The notes: generated by a model from the letters alone, not told the origin. A DNA stretch of 24,365 bases from Desulfobacteraceae bacterium (GCA_029287875.1 JARFQH010000274.1:1-24365); one strand, 5' to 3'. Shown: positions 14,366 to 21,749, numbered from the stretch's first letter. Translations and numbers: made by a program.

Positions 14366-16150
14366 TTAACCCTTAAACTCCGGGATGGAGGCCAGGACAG
14401 GGAGCTTTAGGGCTTTCTCGACTTGCTTGGGCCGCTCTAATCTATCGTCCAAGTACTCCATGAAAAAAGCCAGGCCCAGTCCGCCGAATGCGCTCAGCAA
14501 AAGGCCCAGCATCAAGTTGAGCAGCTTCTTGGGGCTGACCGGTTTGAGCGGGGCGTGGGCCGCTTCGAGCAGACTCACGTTGGCAATCTTCTCCGAATCC
14601 ATGGCGTTCGGGCTGCGCAACTCTTCGTCCTTGGTTAGGTGGAGCCGGTAGTTCCTGCGGTCGACCTCGACTTCCTGCTCAAGCTGGTTGAGCTCCACCT
14701 CGACACGGCTAAGCTTGCCGAGCTGATCCTGGTAGGCGACCAACTGCTCGTTCAGGGCCTTTTGCTTGGCCACGAGCGCCTTGAGCTCGGCCTCGTTATT
14801 GAAGAGCTCGCCCTCTATGCGCTGATAGGACGTGTTCACGCCGGGGCTGCTTTTCCCGTAGCGCTTCTTTTCCTGGGTGTCGAGCTTTTTACGGACCATC
14901 GCGATGTCGTCCTTGACGTTTTGAACCAAGCGGCTCCGCTCGGTGTACTTGTTGAGCAGCTCCTTTTCCTTCAGCTCGAGCTCCACCAACCGTGCCTGAA
15001 GCGAGCTGATCAAATAAGGGTTGTGGTCGACCTCCTCACCCTGTGGGATCGTCCGGGGCACCTTGCCGAGTTGCGCCCGCAGCTGCTCAAGGAGACGCTG
15101 ATAGGACGTGTTAATGCCGGAACTGCTTTTCCCGTAGCGCTTCTTTTCCTGGGTGTCGAGCTTTTTACGGACAATAGCTATGTCGTTCTTGACGTTTTGA
15201 ACCAGGCGGCTCTGCTCGGTGTACTTGTTGAGCAGCTCCTTTTCCTTCAGCTCGAGCTCCACCAGCCGTGCCTGAAGCGAGCTGATCAAATAAGGGTTGT
15301 GGTCGACCTTCTCACCCTGTGGTATCGTCCTGGGCACCTTGCCGAGCTGTGCCCGCAGATGCTCCAGGCGGTTTTGCGTCTCGACAATCTGACTCTCGGT
15401 CTGGTTAAGGTCCGTGCGAAGCTCCAAGTCTTTTTTGAGGAGAAGGCTCCGCTGCTCTTGAAGAGAGCTCAGGTCATGTTGCGCCTTGAAGTCTTTCAGG
15501 CGATCCTCTGCCCGGATCAGCTTGTCCTTCAGGACACGCGACTGTTTCTCGAAAAAATTGTAGTCCTCCGGGTTTCTGTAAACCTTGAGGTGCCGGTCCA
15601 AATAACGGCTGGCCAGAGCGTTAACCGCCGCGGCCGTGACCCTGGGGTCCTTGTTTTTATAACTGATCCGGATCACGTTCGATTTCTTGACGGTCTCCAC
15701 CGTGAGATCTTTCTCGAATTTCAGCACGGCCGCTTGCACCGGGGAAAGCCGGGCACCGGCCCCTGGTATCAGTCTCGAGAGGAAGCCCTGCCCCTGACCG
15801 CCCAGGTCCGCGTAGAGAAATTCCGGTCCGAGCGCCTTTACGACCCCCTCGGCCAGAGAGGGGCTCTTGAGGATCTCGATTTCAGAGTTGAGCTGTTCTT
15901 CCCGGTTGAGGTTGATGACAGGGTTGTTGCCGCTGCTGAGCACCGTCGGTATGTACAAGTTTTCCCGACCAATTTTCACCAGGATCTGGGAGGTCGCCTC
16001 GTAGGTGGGTTTCATCAAAAAGGTGCCGATCGCTACCGCGCTGAACGTGGCAAAGAAAAAGAGCAGGATCTGGGCCTTGCGTTTGAAAAGAACCTCCAGA
16101 AAATCTCGATGAGAAAACTGATTGGTGAGGCGCATATCCATAACCTTCAT
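14366..16150 (-). CDS. Wzz/GNVR-type exopolysaccharide chain-length co-polymerase
   Basis: The 594-residue inner-membrane protein has one helix near the N-terminus (about 26-46, ILLFFFATFSAVAIGTFLM), the Wzz signature MKPTYEATSQILVKIGREN, a long periplasmic coiled coil (about 200-500), and a second helix near 540-560 (LLNLMLGLLLSAFGGLGLAF). It ends with a short cytoplasmic tail and has no fused kinase domain; the CpsD-like genes encode separate partners. A 92-residue segment of the coiled coil is duplicated (about 265-352 and 357-444, each containing RAQLGKVPRTIPQGE). Such proteins set polymer length together with Wzy-type polymerases. In-frame ATGs at 16141 and 16135 are alternative starts. 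It is the first gene of its operon. Confidence 0.92.
   Translation of the reverse strand: MKVMDMRLTNQFSHRDFLEVLFKRKAQILLFFFATFSAVAIGTFLMKPTYEATSQILVKIGRENLYIPTVLSSGNNPVINLNREEQLNSEIEILKSPSLAEGVVKALGPEFLYADLGGQGQGFLSRLIPGAGARLSPVQAAVLKFEKDLTVETVKKSNVIRISYKNKDPRVTAAAVNALASRYLDRHLKVYRNPEDYNFFEKQSRVLKDKLIRAEDRLKDFKAQHDLSSLQEQRSLLLKKDLELRTDLNQTESQIVETQNRLEHLRAQLGKVPRTIPQGEKVDHNPYLISSLQARLVELELKEKELLNKYTEQSRLVQNVKNDIAIVRKKLDTQEKKRYGKSSSGINTSYQRLLEQLRAQLGKVPRTIPQGEEVDHNPYLISSLQARLVELELKEKELLNKYTERSRLVQNVKDDIAMVRKKLDTQEKKRYGKSSPGVNTSYQRIEGELFNNEAELKALVAKQKALNEQLVAYQDQLGKLSRVEVELNQLEQEVEVDRRNYRLHLTKDEELRSPNAMDSEKIANVSLLEAAHAPLKPVSPKKLLNLMLGLLLSAFGGLGLAFFMEYLDDRLERPKQVEKALKLPVLASIPEFKG
14817..15366 (-). 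repeat. Tandem 276-base duplication inside the Wzz-like gene
   Basis: Two adjacent units of about 276 bases (around 14817-15092 and 15093-15366) share long exact runs, for example CTTTTTACGGAC and CTGATAGGACGTGTT. Only scattered substitutions separate them, and the unit is a multiple of three. This is a recent duplication of a coiled-coil segment. Confidence 0.9.
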
Positions 16151-16466
16151 CTTTCAATTCGGAATATGCATGCTCATCGCATGCACCTGGCAAAGCTCTG
16201 ACCGGCGGCTATTTGAGGAACGATGATTGCGCCTGAAAGCAGAAAAATACACATCCGCTTCGTCGATCACAGGCCGAGCGTTATATAACCAATTGTTATC
16301 GAATGTATATCTGTTCAAATAAGCTTCCTGAAACGTAACCTTCTGGTGGTTGAATCGGGTTGTTTTTCGAGATAACGGAAAAAAAGTTAATGAGGATCCC
16401 TTTGGGTATCAGCGCTACGGGTAGGTCACTAAGTTCTTCGCAATGTCCTTTCAAGAAAGGGATTGC

Positions 16467-16494
16467 CCTATAATGCATGCGTCTAACTTGACAA
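16467..16494 (-). promoter_or_regulatory. Candidate promoter of the Wzz-like operon
   Basis: On the minus strand TTGTCA (16494-16489) and TATAGG (16472-16467) are 16 bases apart. The predicted start near 16460 gives a leader of about 310 bases. The -35 box lies in one arm of the palindrome at 16488-16509. Confidence 0.4.
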
Positions 16495-16509
16495 TGTATT
16501 GTTTGTCAA
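16488..16509. promoter_or_regulatory. Palindromic operator-like site
   Basis: TTGACAA (16488-16494) and its exact reverse complement TTGTCAA (16503-16509) are separated by 8 bases. The site covers the -35 box of the candidate promoter, a usual place for repressor binding. The word TTGTCAACAG that ends it recurs at 18061-18070 upstream of the decayed second Wzz copy. Confidence 0.4.
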
Positions 16510-16795
16510 CAGAAATTTCACAATCTATTACTTTAGTGTCCGGTTAAGAATCGTATAATTTCAAATGGATATCTACGGATGCGATTGACAACACGAAACT
16601 GATTGGAAGAGTTTCTCTTTTTAACATGGTTGTGCTCAGTGTAAGCAGTTGGAGGCGATAAAAGTTTGAGGTTTTAGGAGTGCTTCGCTTGAGTTTGGAG
16701 GTCGATATACCAGATACCAGATATCAGAGATCGCAGGTCAGATTTTAAGGGCCAAAGTTCGGACCTGAAAGACCTCAAACCTCCAACCTAACGCC

Positions 16796-16817
16796 AAACG
16801 GCTTGCTAAAGCCGTTT
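16796..16817 (-). other. Hairpin enclosing the stop codon of the second cpsD gene
   Basis: AAACGGCTT (16796-16804) and AAGCCGTTT (16809-16817) pair perfectly around GCTA; read leftward, the loop holds the TAG stop. The same arrangement with different bases occurs at the end of the first cpsD gene. Confidence 0.55.
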
Positions 16818-17552
16818 GTATATCCACTCCGGTATGTAGAACTTGCGTTTGTTGAGCACCACGCCAAGGACCTTGCCGCCGGCTTCCTCCAGCTCTTTCT
16901 TGGCCCTGACGGCGACCTGTTCGCGGGTCTTGCCAGCTTCGATTACTATAACCACCCCGTCCACTTTGGTGCAAAGCACCCTTGCTTCCGAAAAACTGGT
17001 AATGGGGGGGCCATCCAGAATGATGTAGTCGAAGGCAACGCGCACTGACGTGAGAAATTCGTTGAAGCGGTCTGACTCAAAAAGGCTTACCGCTTCCGTG
17101 AGCTTCGAGCCGGCGGTGACAACGGAGAGGTTTCCGGATTTGACCTTCTTGATATAGAAGTCAGGCTTATCGCCGTTGGACATAATGTCCGACAAACCGC
17201 GCTCCGGTTCAATGCGAAAAGCTGTGTGGACGCCGGGTGTTCTCAGGTTGGCCTCGATCAGCAGAACTTTTAGCCGGAAGCTGCGGGCCAGTGTGGTGGC
17301 AAAGTTGATGGCCGTGGTCGAAGCGCCGTCGCCGTGAGTGGTTCCTAAAAAAAGGATCGTCTTGATGGTCTGGCCGGGATGATGCGACAGAATGTTGGTT
17401 TTGAGTGCTTCGTAGCAGTCCATCGGTTCATGGGTGGCTTCAGACGGAGAAATAGGAGGGGGTGTCTCTGCGATCGGCTTTAGCGGTGCCTCCGGCGCTC
17501 TGCGCCCGTATGCCTTTTCGGCTCTTTCCAGTGCTTCGAAATATTTTCCCAT
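16806..17552 (-). CDS. CpsD/CapB-like P-loop protein of exopolysaccharide locus, copy 2
   Basis: The 248-residue protein starts at an ATG with AAGGTGACG upstream. It is a paralogue of 11848-12576: both begin MGK-x-FEALERAEK-x-YG and both end GVVLNKRKFYIPEWIYKRL. The N-terminal linker differs, being proline rich here (about residues 19-44). The P-loop reads GTTHGDGASTTAINFATTL, with Ala77 where the catalytic lysine should be, and the second motif is LLIEANLRTP. The Walker B YIILDGPP is kept. As in copy 1, kinase or ATPase activity is doubtful. The start lies four bases after the end of a decayed Wzz frame, so it probably once followed an intact Wzz gene. It may work with the intact Wzz-like protein at 14366-16150, but that is inferred. 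Confidence 0.85.
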   Translation of the reverse strand: MGKYFEALERAEKAYGRRAPEAPLKPIAETPPPISPSEATHEPMDCYEALKTNILSHHPGQTIKTILFLGTTHGDGASTTAINFATTLARSFRLKVLLIEANLRTPGVHTAFRIEPERGLSDIMSNGDKPDFYIKKVKSGNLSVVTAGSKLTEAVSLFESDRFNEFLTSVRVAFDYIILDGPPITSFSEARVLCTKVDGVVIVIEAGKTREQVAVRAKKELEEAGGKVLGVVLNKRKFYIPEWIYKRL

Positions 17553-17616
17553 GGCGTCACCTTTTATTTGAGCCTAAATTGAGCGATTGGCGAGGCTGGC
17601 TCGCTTTTGGCGATGT

Positions 17617-17659
17617 TGCCGCCCCGGTGAAATGGGCTTTGTATTTAACCGGGGCGGCA
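17617..17659. repeat. Perfect 12-bp inverted repeat
   Basis: TGCCGCCCCGGT (17617-17628) and ACCGGGGCGGCA (17648-17659) flank a 19-base A/T-rich loop. No T-run follows on either strand. It lies about 65 bases upstream of the second cpsD start and could affect that gene's expression. Confidence 0.7.
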
Positions 17660-17690
17660 GACACAAAATCTGGGGTAAAGAAGTTTGAGG

Positions 17691-17789
17691 AGTGCTTCGC
17701 TCGGATGATGGACGACAGAACGTATTGGACTTCGCCAGGGAGCGCTTCGCTTGAAACAAGTTGGAGGTTGGATGAGCGCTTCGCTTTAG
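17691..17789. repeat. Cluster of AGYGCTTCGCT mini-hairpin units
   Basis: AGTGCTTCGCT (17691), AGCGCTTCGCTTGA (17741) and AGCGCTTCGCTTTA (17775) occur within 100 bases. Each can fold as AGCG-CTT-CGCT. A fourth unit lies at 16679-16692, and both it and the unit at 17691 are preceded by AAGTTTGAGG, so these related units bracket the second cpsD gene. Confidence 0.65.
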
Positions 17790-17941
17790 ATTGGTTGTAA
17801 AAGCCGAAAATAGGTTCAGGGTGTAAGGTTTCCCGGCCGATTTTCAGCAGGATTAAAGAAGTGGCCTCGTAGGTTGGTTTCATGAGGAACGTGCCGATGG
17901 TCACCATGCAGATGGTGGTGAAGAAAAAAAGCAGGACAGTT

Positions 17942-18461
17942 TAAGGCGAAGGTAGCTATCTGTGGAGTTTTTAATTGATTGACTACAGAGCTACGTAGAA
18001 CACGCCAGATGCAGTAACCGCGCAACAAGCTGTAATAGCAATACTCCGTCATCGGGAAGCTTGTCAACAGTTTGTATTACAATTTGTATTACAATTCGTG
18101 TTTGCAAAAAGAGTCAAGGAGAAATGGCAGTGAAAATGGGTTTCTTGGTGCCAAATTGCCTTTAAATATACCGAATCCTGTCGCATTTATTCAAATTAAT
18201 TTTCCTAAATCATGCCCTTTAAAAATTGCCCCGAATCACCGTACGTAAGAAAGTAGAGCAAATAAATGGAAAAAGGGCCTTGTGTGCGGACTGAAGTGCT
18301 GACTTTGGCGCGACCACTCAATCGATTTGATACTTTTTTAATAAATTGTATCGACCAGTATTTAAACGATTGCATCGGATGTATTCAATTATGGGCAGGG
18401 GCTCGGGAGGGGCAGGGAGATCAAATGCGGTACGCAAGCCAATCGAATATATAACAGGCTT
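17942..18461. other. Non-coding region between decayed Wzz copy and thiolase terminator
   Basis: About 520 bases without a credible gene. The composition is A/T rich, unlike the neighbouring genes. It holds two tandem palindromic boxes at 18072-18094 and a short stretch near 18267-18293 (GGAAAAAGGGCC then TTGTGTGCGGA) that resembles the right end of the dispersed repeat at 11198-11405, possibly a third fragment of it. Confidence 0.45.
18072..18094. promoter_or_regulatory. Two tandem palindromic operator-like boxes
   Basis: TTGTATTACAA occurs at 18072-18082 and again at 18084-18094. Each copy is an inverted repeat (TTGTA-T-TACAA), and the 12-base period is close to one helical turn. TTGTCAACAG sits directly to the left (18061-18070). 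This is a plausible regulator site for the former wzz-cpsD promoter. Confidence 0.4.
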
Positions 18462-18496
18462 AAAAAAACGAGAGGCCCCGATTGATTTTAGGGGCC
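18462..18496 (-). terminator. Rho-independent terminator after thiolase
   Basis: Read leftward, GGCCCC (18496-18491) and GGGGCC (18479-18474) pair around an 11-base loop and are followed, after TCTCG, by a run of seven T (18468-18462). It lies about 45 bases after the thiolase stop. Confidence 0.75.
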
Positions 18497-18540
18497 CCTT
18501 AGACGGACATTCGGCCGATTCCACTGCGCGTTTTAGAAAA

Positions 18541-19731
18541 TCAACCGATTTTCAACACCAGCGCTGCGCCGGTGTCGCCGGCAGCACAGCCGGTAAACAG
18601 CATATAACCACCGCCTTTCATTACCGTCTCTTCAATCCCTTCGATGATCAGCCGCGCCGCGGTGGGGGCCTGAGGGTGGCCGAAGATCAGGGAACTGCCG
18701 TAGTTGTTGAACCCGTTGACGTCGATCTTCATTTGATCCGCCATGTAAACGTCGTTGGCGGCAAACGGATTGTGGGTTTTGATCACGTCGACATCGCCGA
18801 CGCCGATGCCGGCTTTTTCCAGTGCCATTTGGGCGGCCGGCACCACTGCCATGGCCATGTGGGCCTTTTTAGCCCGGTGATACCCGTAAGAGACCACCCG
18901 GATTTCAGCTTTCGGATCGGTGCTGAGGTCGCGGGCTTTTTCGCGGGTGGTTACGATCACCGCGCAGTTGCCGTCCGCCGGGTGGGTCTGGGAACCGAAG
19001 GTGATCTTGCCGTCGGGTAGAACCGGTCGCAGACCGGCCAGACCTTCGGCCGTGGTTTCCATGACCCCCTCGTCGGCTTCCAGCAGCAGGGTCTTTTTCC
19101 GCGACACCTTTACTTCCACTGCATACATGTAACGTTTCTGAAAGGCGCGGTCGTTTGCCAGAGCCTCTTTATACTGCTCGTATCGCCGCAGGGCGACGGC
19201 GTCACACTGCTCCCTGCTGAGGCCGAACGCAGCGGCCACGTTTTCGGCCGTCTGAATCATGGCCGTACCGCCCCAGGGGTCGAGATTGAAGTGGTCCATG
19301 ACCCAGTTCTCGGAGGTCACCTGGCCGCCAGGGCCCATTGGATTCGGCCAGACGGTATGAGGGCCGTTGGAGCAGCGGTCTACGGCCAAGGTGTAGCAGT
19401 TTTCAAATAAACCGGTTTCAATGCCGACCGCCGCCTGGAAGACACCGGTGGTAGAGGTGGAGCAGGCCTGGCTGATCAGAAGGCCGGGGGTGTCGGTGGC
19501 GCCGATCAGGGCCGCCGCCCAGGGGCCGCCATAAAACATTTTAGGTTGGCCGACGGTGATCCCCAGAATCAGGTAATCGAACATCTTGGCATCCCATTTC
19601 TTGTCCGCCAGCCAGCGTCTGCTCGTTTCGGTGCCGAGAGTGATCGCGTTCTCGTTCGCCAGGGTTCCCTGCCAGCGGGCGAACGGCGTGCTGTAATAAC
19701 CGCCGTACGGAATAAAGGCTTTGGTCAACAT
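18541..19731 (-). CDS. Thiolase-family protein (acetyl-CoA acyltransferase type)
   Basis: The start at 19731 has a strong GGAGGT seven bases ahead, giving 396 residues. An ATG at 19746 lies upstream of that site and is unlikely. Catalytic residues of the thiolase fold are present: Cys90 in LISQACSTSTTG, His352 in GHPQAPTAAR, and Cys382 in FTGCAAGDTGAAL. The NPFAANDV segment is typical of thiolases. These enzymes cleave or condense 3-oxoacyl-CoA with CoA in the cytoplasm. The GHP motif is followed by QAPT rather than the common IGASG, so this is a divergent branch, and chain-length preference cannot be stated. It is the last gene of a leftward acyl-CoA cluster. A decayed copy of part of this gene lies at 11674-11725. 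Confidence 0.9.
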   Translation of the reverse strand: MLTKAFIPYGGYYSTPFARWQGTLANENAITLGTETSRRWLADKKWDAKMFDYLILGITVGQPKMFYGGPWAAALIGATDTPGLLISQACSTSTTGVFQAAVGIETGLFENCYTLAVDRCSNGPHTVWPNPMGPGGQVTSENWVMDHFNLDPWGGTAMIQTAENVAAAFGLSREQCDAVALRRYEQYKEALANDRAFQKRYMYAVEVKVSRKKTLLLEADEGVMETTAEGLAGLRPVLPDGKITFGSQTHPADGNCAVIVTTREKARDLSTDPKAEIRVVSYGYHRAKKAHMAMAVVPAAQMALEKAGIGVGDVDVIKTHNPFAANDVYMADQMKIDVNGFNNYGSSLIFGHPQAPTAARLIIEGIEETVMKGGGYMLFTGCAAGDTGAALVLKIG

Positions 19732-19770
19732 GGTTTGAACCTCCATTTCATTCTGATGTTAAACAAACAG

Positions 19771-20157
19771 GTTGTGTCAGTTGAGTCGGTTAGGTCGGTT
19801 TCGTCAGTTTAAAGGATTTCATCGGTTTTATCCTATCCACGCTCAAAACGTTAAGGCCACCATGTTGCATAAAAACGATGTGCGGAGCCCGGATAAGCGG
19901 TTGCGAACAGCGGCTGACTGTTTGAGCCGTTTACGGGGACTTGGGTCGGATCTGACGCCACGGCTGCATGGAAGGCACAACCTTCAGGCTTAATCCGAAG
20001 CCATTTTTCGAACACGGGCCTGGTCCGGGCTTAGTCCCCCTTTGAAAAAGGGGGATTGAGGAGGATTTTCAAACGATAACAAGAAATCCCCCCTGGCCCC
20101 TTTTTCAAAGGGGGGGAATCTTGGGCCTTAAGTTAATGGCCTTGAGTTTCAAGTTTC
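19771..20157. repeat. Mosaic intergenic repeat, copy 2, interrupted by inverted repeats
   Basis: GTTGTGTCAGTTGAGTCGG (19771-19789) and TTTCATCGGTTTTAT correspond to the first blocks of copies 1 and 3, and GAGTTTCAAGTTTC (20144-20157) to the last. About 250 extra bases, including the inverted repeat at 20035-20120, lie between. The final block includes the stop codon of the acyl-CoA ligase gene. No gene is seen in this 400-base gap. Confidence 0.65.
20035..20120. repeat. Long imperfect inverted repeat rich in CCCCCTTTGAAAAAGGGG
   Basis: The left arm begins TCCCCCTTTGAAAAAGGGGG (20035-20054); the right arm (about 20084-20120) reads, in reverse complement, CCCCCTTTGAAAAAGGGG and then GGGGGGATTTC. 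The arms could form a stem of over 25 pairs with mismatches. From memory, similar CCCCCTTTGAAAAAGGGGG motifs are dispersed in many bacterial genomes. Confidence 0.8.
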
Positions 20158-21735
20158 TCTTTCGTCGGCGCTGCCCGGCTTTCGAAATTTTTCTCTCAGC
20201 TTGCGATGCAATATCTTACCGGTTGGTGTGCGCGGCATATCGTCCGACTGGATGAAAATGACGTCTTTCGGCCGTTTGAATCCGGACAGTTTGTTGCGGC
20301 AGCATTCCTTTATGGTCGATTCGTCGATATCCTTTTCACTGACACCGGGTTTGGGGACCACCACCGCCACGACCTTTTCACCCCACTTCTCATCCGGCAA
20401 GCCGATGCAGGCACAGTCGAAAACACACTCGTGACTGCCCACGGCCTCTTCCACTTCACTGGGGTAGACATGCTCGCCGCCTGTGATAATCATGTTGTCC
20501 TTGCGATCGATGATTTCATAAAACCCGTCGGCTCCCCGCCGGGCCATGTCGCCGGCCGAAAACCAGCCGTTCCGGAACGCTGCGGCGGTTTTCTCCGGCA
20601 GCTTGTAGTATTCCTTGAACAGCATCGGCCCGCGGGAATACAGTTCTCCAACCTCACCGACACACACTTCCTCTCCGTTGATATCCAGCAGCTTGACAAA
20701 ATCGGTCCCCAGGCTTTCGAAGCCGATGGAGCCCAGCTTGCTCATCTGGTGCTCGGGCTTGAGTACCGTGACAATGCCGGCCTCGGTCGATCCGTAGCCT
20801 TCGTAAAGTTCGACGCCGGGAAAGAAATCCATGATCGCCAGCTTCATGCTCTTTCTGACCGGGGCTGAAGAGCACAGCAATTTGCGTATCGAACCGACGT
20901 CCCGCTTGCGTTCATCTTCCGTCGTATTCAGAATCAGGTTGTAGTGGGTCGGGATGAGAGAAATAAAGGTGATCTTTTCGTGTTCGATGATATCGAGAAT
21001 CTCCGCGGCCCTGAACGACTGGGCCGGATGGATGTAGACCGAGGCCCCGACGTAAGTGAAGGTGAAGGTGAAGAAAGTTGAATTGATATGGCACAGCGGC
21101 ATCACGTTCAGACAGATGTCATGCTCGGTGAATCCGAAATCGACGGCGTTTATCAGGTAGAAGGCGATGTGGGATTCATGGGTGCGCACCACACCCTTTG
21201 GTTTGCCGGTCGTGCCGGAGGTGTAGATCAGAATCCAAGTGTCTTCGGGCTTGACGTCCGCAGGCGGTTCGCTTTCCGGGGCATCCATGATAAATTCTTC
21301 ATACGGTCGATATCCTTCCTTCGGCTCTCCGACGACGATGGTATTTTCAGCCGGGATGTTTTTCAGACCGGTCCTGATCGCGTCGGTCGTTTCCGTGAAC
21401 TGGTCGTGAACGACAATGGCTTTGGCATCGGAGTTCTCGACGATGTAGGCAACCTCGACCGGCGTCAGCCGGAAGTTGATCGGAACGATCACGATTCCGG
21501 TCTTGGCCGTTGCCAGGTAGAGTTCGATGATCTCGATACTGTTTTCCAGCAAGACCGCCAGTTTGTCACCCTTGGATAGCCCCAGCGACGTCAGGCTGTG
21601 GGACAGCCGGTTGACCCTGTCATTGGTTTGCGGATAAGTGAAGCTGCGCCGGCTGTCCTTCAGACACACCGTGTTTGGAAATTTCTTGGCATTGACCTTC
21701 AGGTTCTGTCCAAGATTCATCCAGCAGGCCGTCAT
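20149..21735 (-). CDS. AMP-forming acyl-CoA synthetase/ligase
   Basis: This 528-residue protein starts at an ATG with CGGAGGAC upstream. It is a class I adenylate-forming enzyme: the P-loop-like YTSGTTGKPKGV lies at 171-182, GYGSTEAG near 315, the hinge DRKDNMIITGGEHVYP in the second half, and the C-terminal catalytic lysine in PRTPTGKILHRKL near 500. It activates a carboxylic acid to acyl-CoA with ATP giving AMP and pyrophosphate, in the cytoplasm. The acid (fatty, aromatic or branched) is not evident. It sits between an ADP-forming acyl-CoA synthetase and a thiolase on the same strand. The last residues (ERET) and the stop derive from a repeat block also found at the end of ada. Confidence 0.93.
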   Translation of the reverse strand: MTACWMNLGQNLKVNAKKFPNTVCLKDSRRSFTYPQTNDRVNRLSHSLTSLGLSKGDKLAVLLENSIEIIELYLATAKTGIVIVPINFRLTPVEVAYIVENSDAKAIVVHDQFTETTDAIRTGLKNIPAENTIVVGEPKEGYRPYEEFIMDAPESEPPADVKPEDTWILIYTSGTTGKPKGVVRTHESHIAFYLINAVDFGFTEHDICLNVMPLCHINSTFFTFTFTYVGASVYIHPAQSFRAAEILDIIEHEKITFISLIPTHYNLILNTTEDERKRDVGSIRKLLCSSAPVRKSMKLAIMDFFPGVELYEGYGSTEAGIVTVLKPEHQMSKLGSIGFESLGTDFVKLLDINGEEVCVGEVGELYSRGPMLFKEYYKLPEKTAAAFRNGWFSAGDMARRGADGFYEIIDRKDNMIITGGEHVYPSEVEEAVGSHECVFDCACIGLPDEKWGEKVVAVVVPKPGVSEKDIDESTIKECCRNKLSGFKRPKDVIFIQSDDMPRTPTGKILHRKLREKFRKPGSADERET

Positions 21736-21749
21736 AATGTCCTCCGTAT

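Larger units (their letters stand above)
16151..16795. other. Leader of the Wzz-like operon and repeat-like region after the second cpsD
   Basis: There are 645 bases without a convincing gene. The part nearest 16150 is a long A/T-rich leader for the leftward operon, with a promoter candidate and a palindrome near 16467-16509. From about 16660 to 16800 lie stuttering short words such as CCAGATACCAGATATCAGA and a GGAGTGCTTCGCTTGAG unit related to those at 17691-17789. The only frame of note, 16296-16478 on the minus strand, starts on top of the promoter and is not supported. Confidence 0.5.
17557..17941 (-). pseudogene. Decayed second Wzz-like gene (N-terminal fragment fused to unrelated sequence)
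   Basis: Between about 17941 and 17820 the minus strand reads LLFFFTTICMVTIGTFLMKP then TYEATSLILLKIGRET, clearly homologous to residues 29-64 of the intact Wzz-like protein. Upstream, homology ends at an in-frame TAA; downstream, after about residue 40, the frame passes into unrelated sequence with AGCGCTTCGCT units and a GC-rich hairpin. It stays open until 17557, four bases before the second cpsD start. An ATG at 17907 could give a 116-residue peptide. More likely this is a deletion remnant of a duplicated wzz-cpsD pair. Translation through it might still couple to cpsD. Confidence 0.8.

Noticed and set aside
14639..16201. Plus-strand 520-codon frame opposite the Wzz-like gene
   Set aside because: It mirrors the duplicated coiled-coil sequence and has no family features; the minus-strand gene has signature motifs and helices.
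16296..16478. Minus-strand 60-codon frame in the wzz leader
   Set aside because: Its start overlaps the candidate -10 box; it has no ribosome site and no similarity I recognise.
17816..18067. Minus-strand 83-codon histidine-rich frame
   Set aside because: It is an out-of-frame reading of the decayed Wzz fragment.
18346..19020. Plus-strand frame over the thiolase 3' end, matched by another at 11509-11790
   Set aside because: Their mutual similarity is explained by the duplicated thiolase segment on the other strand.
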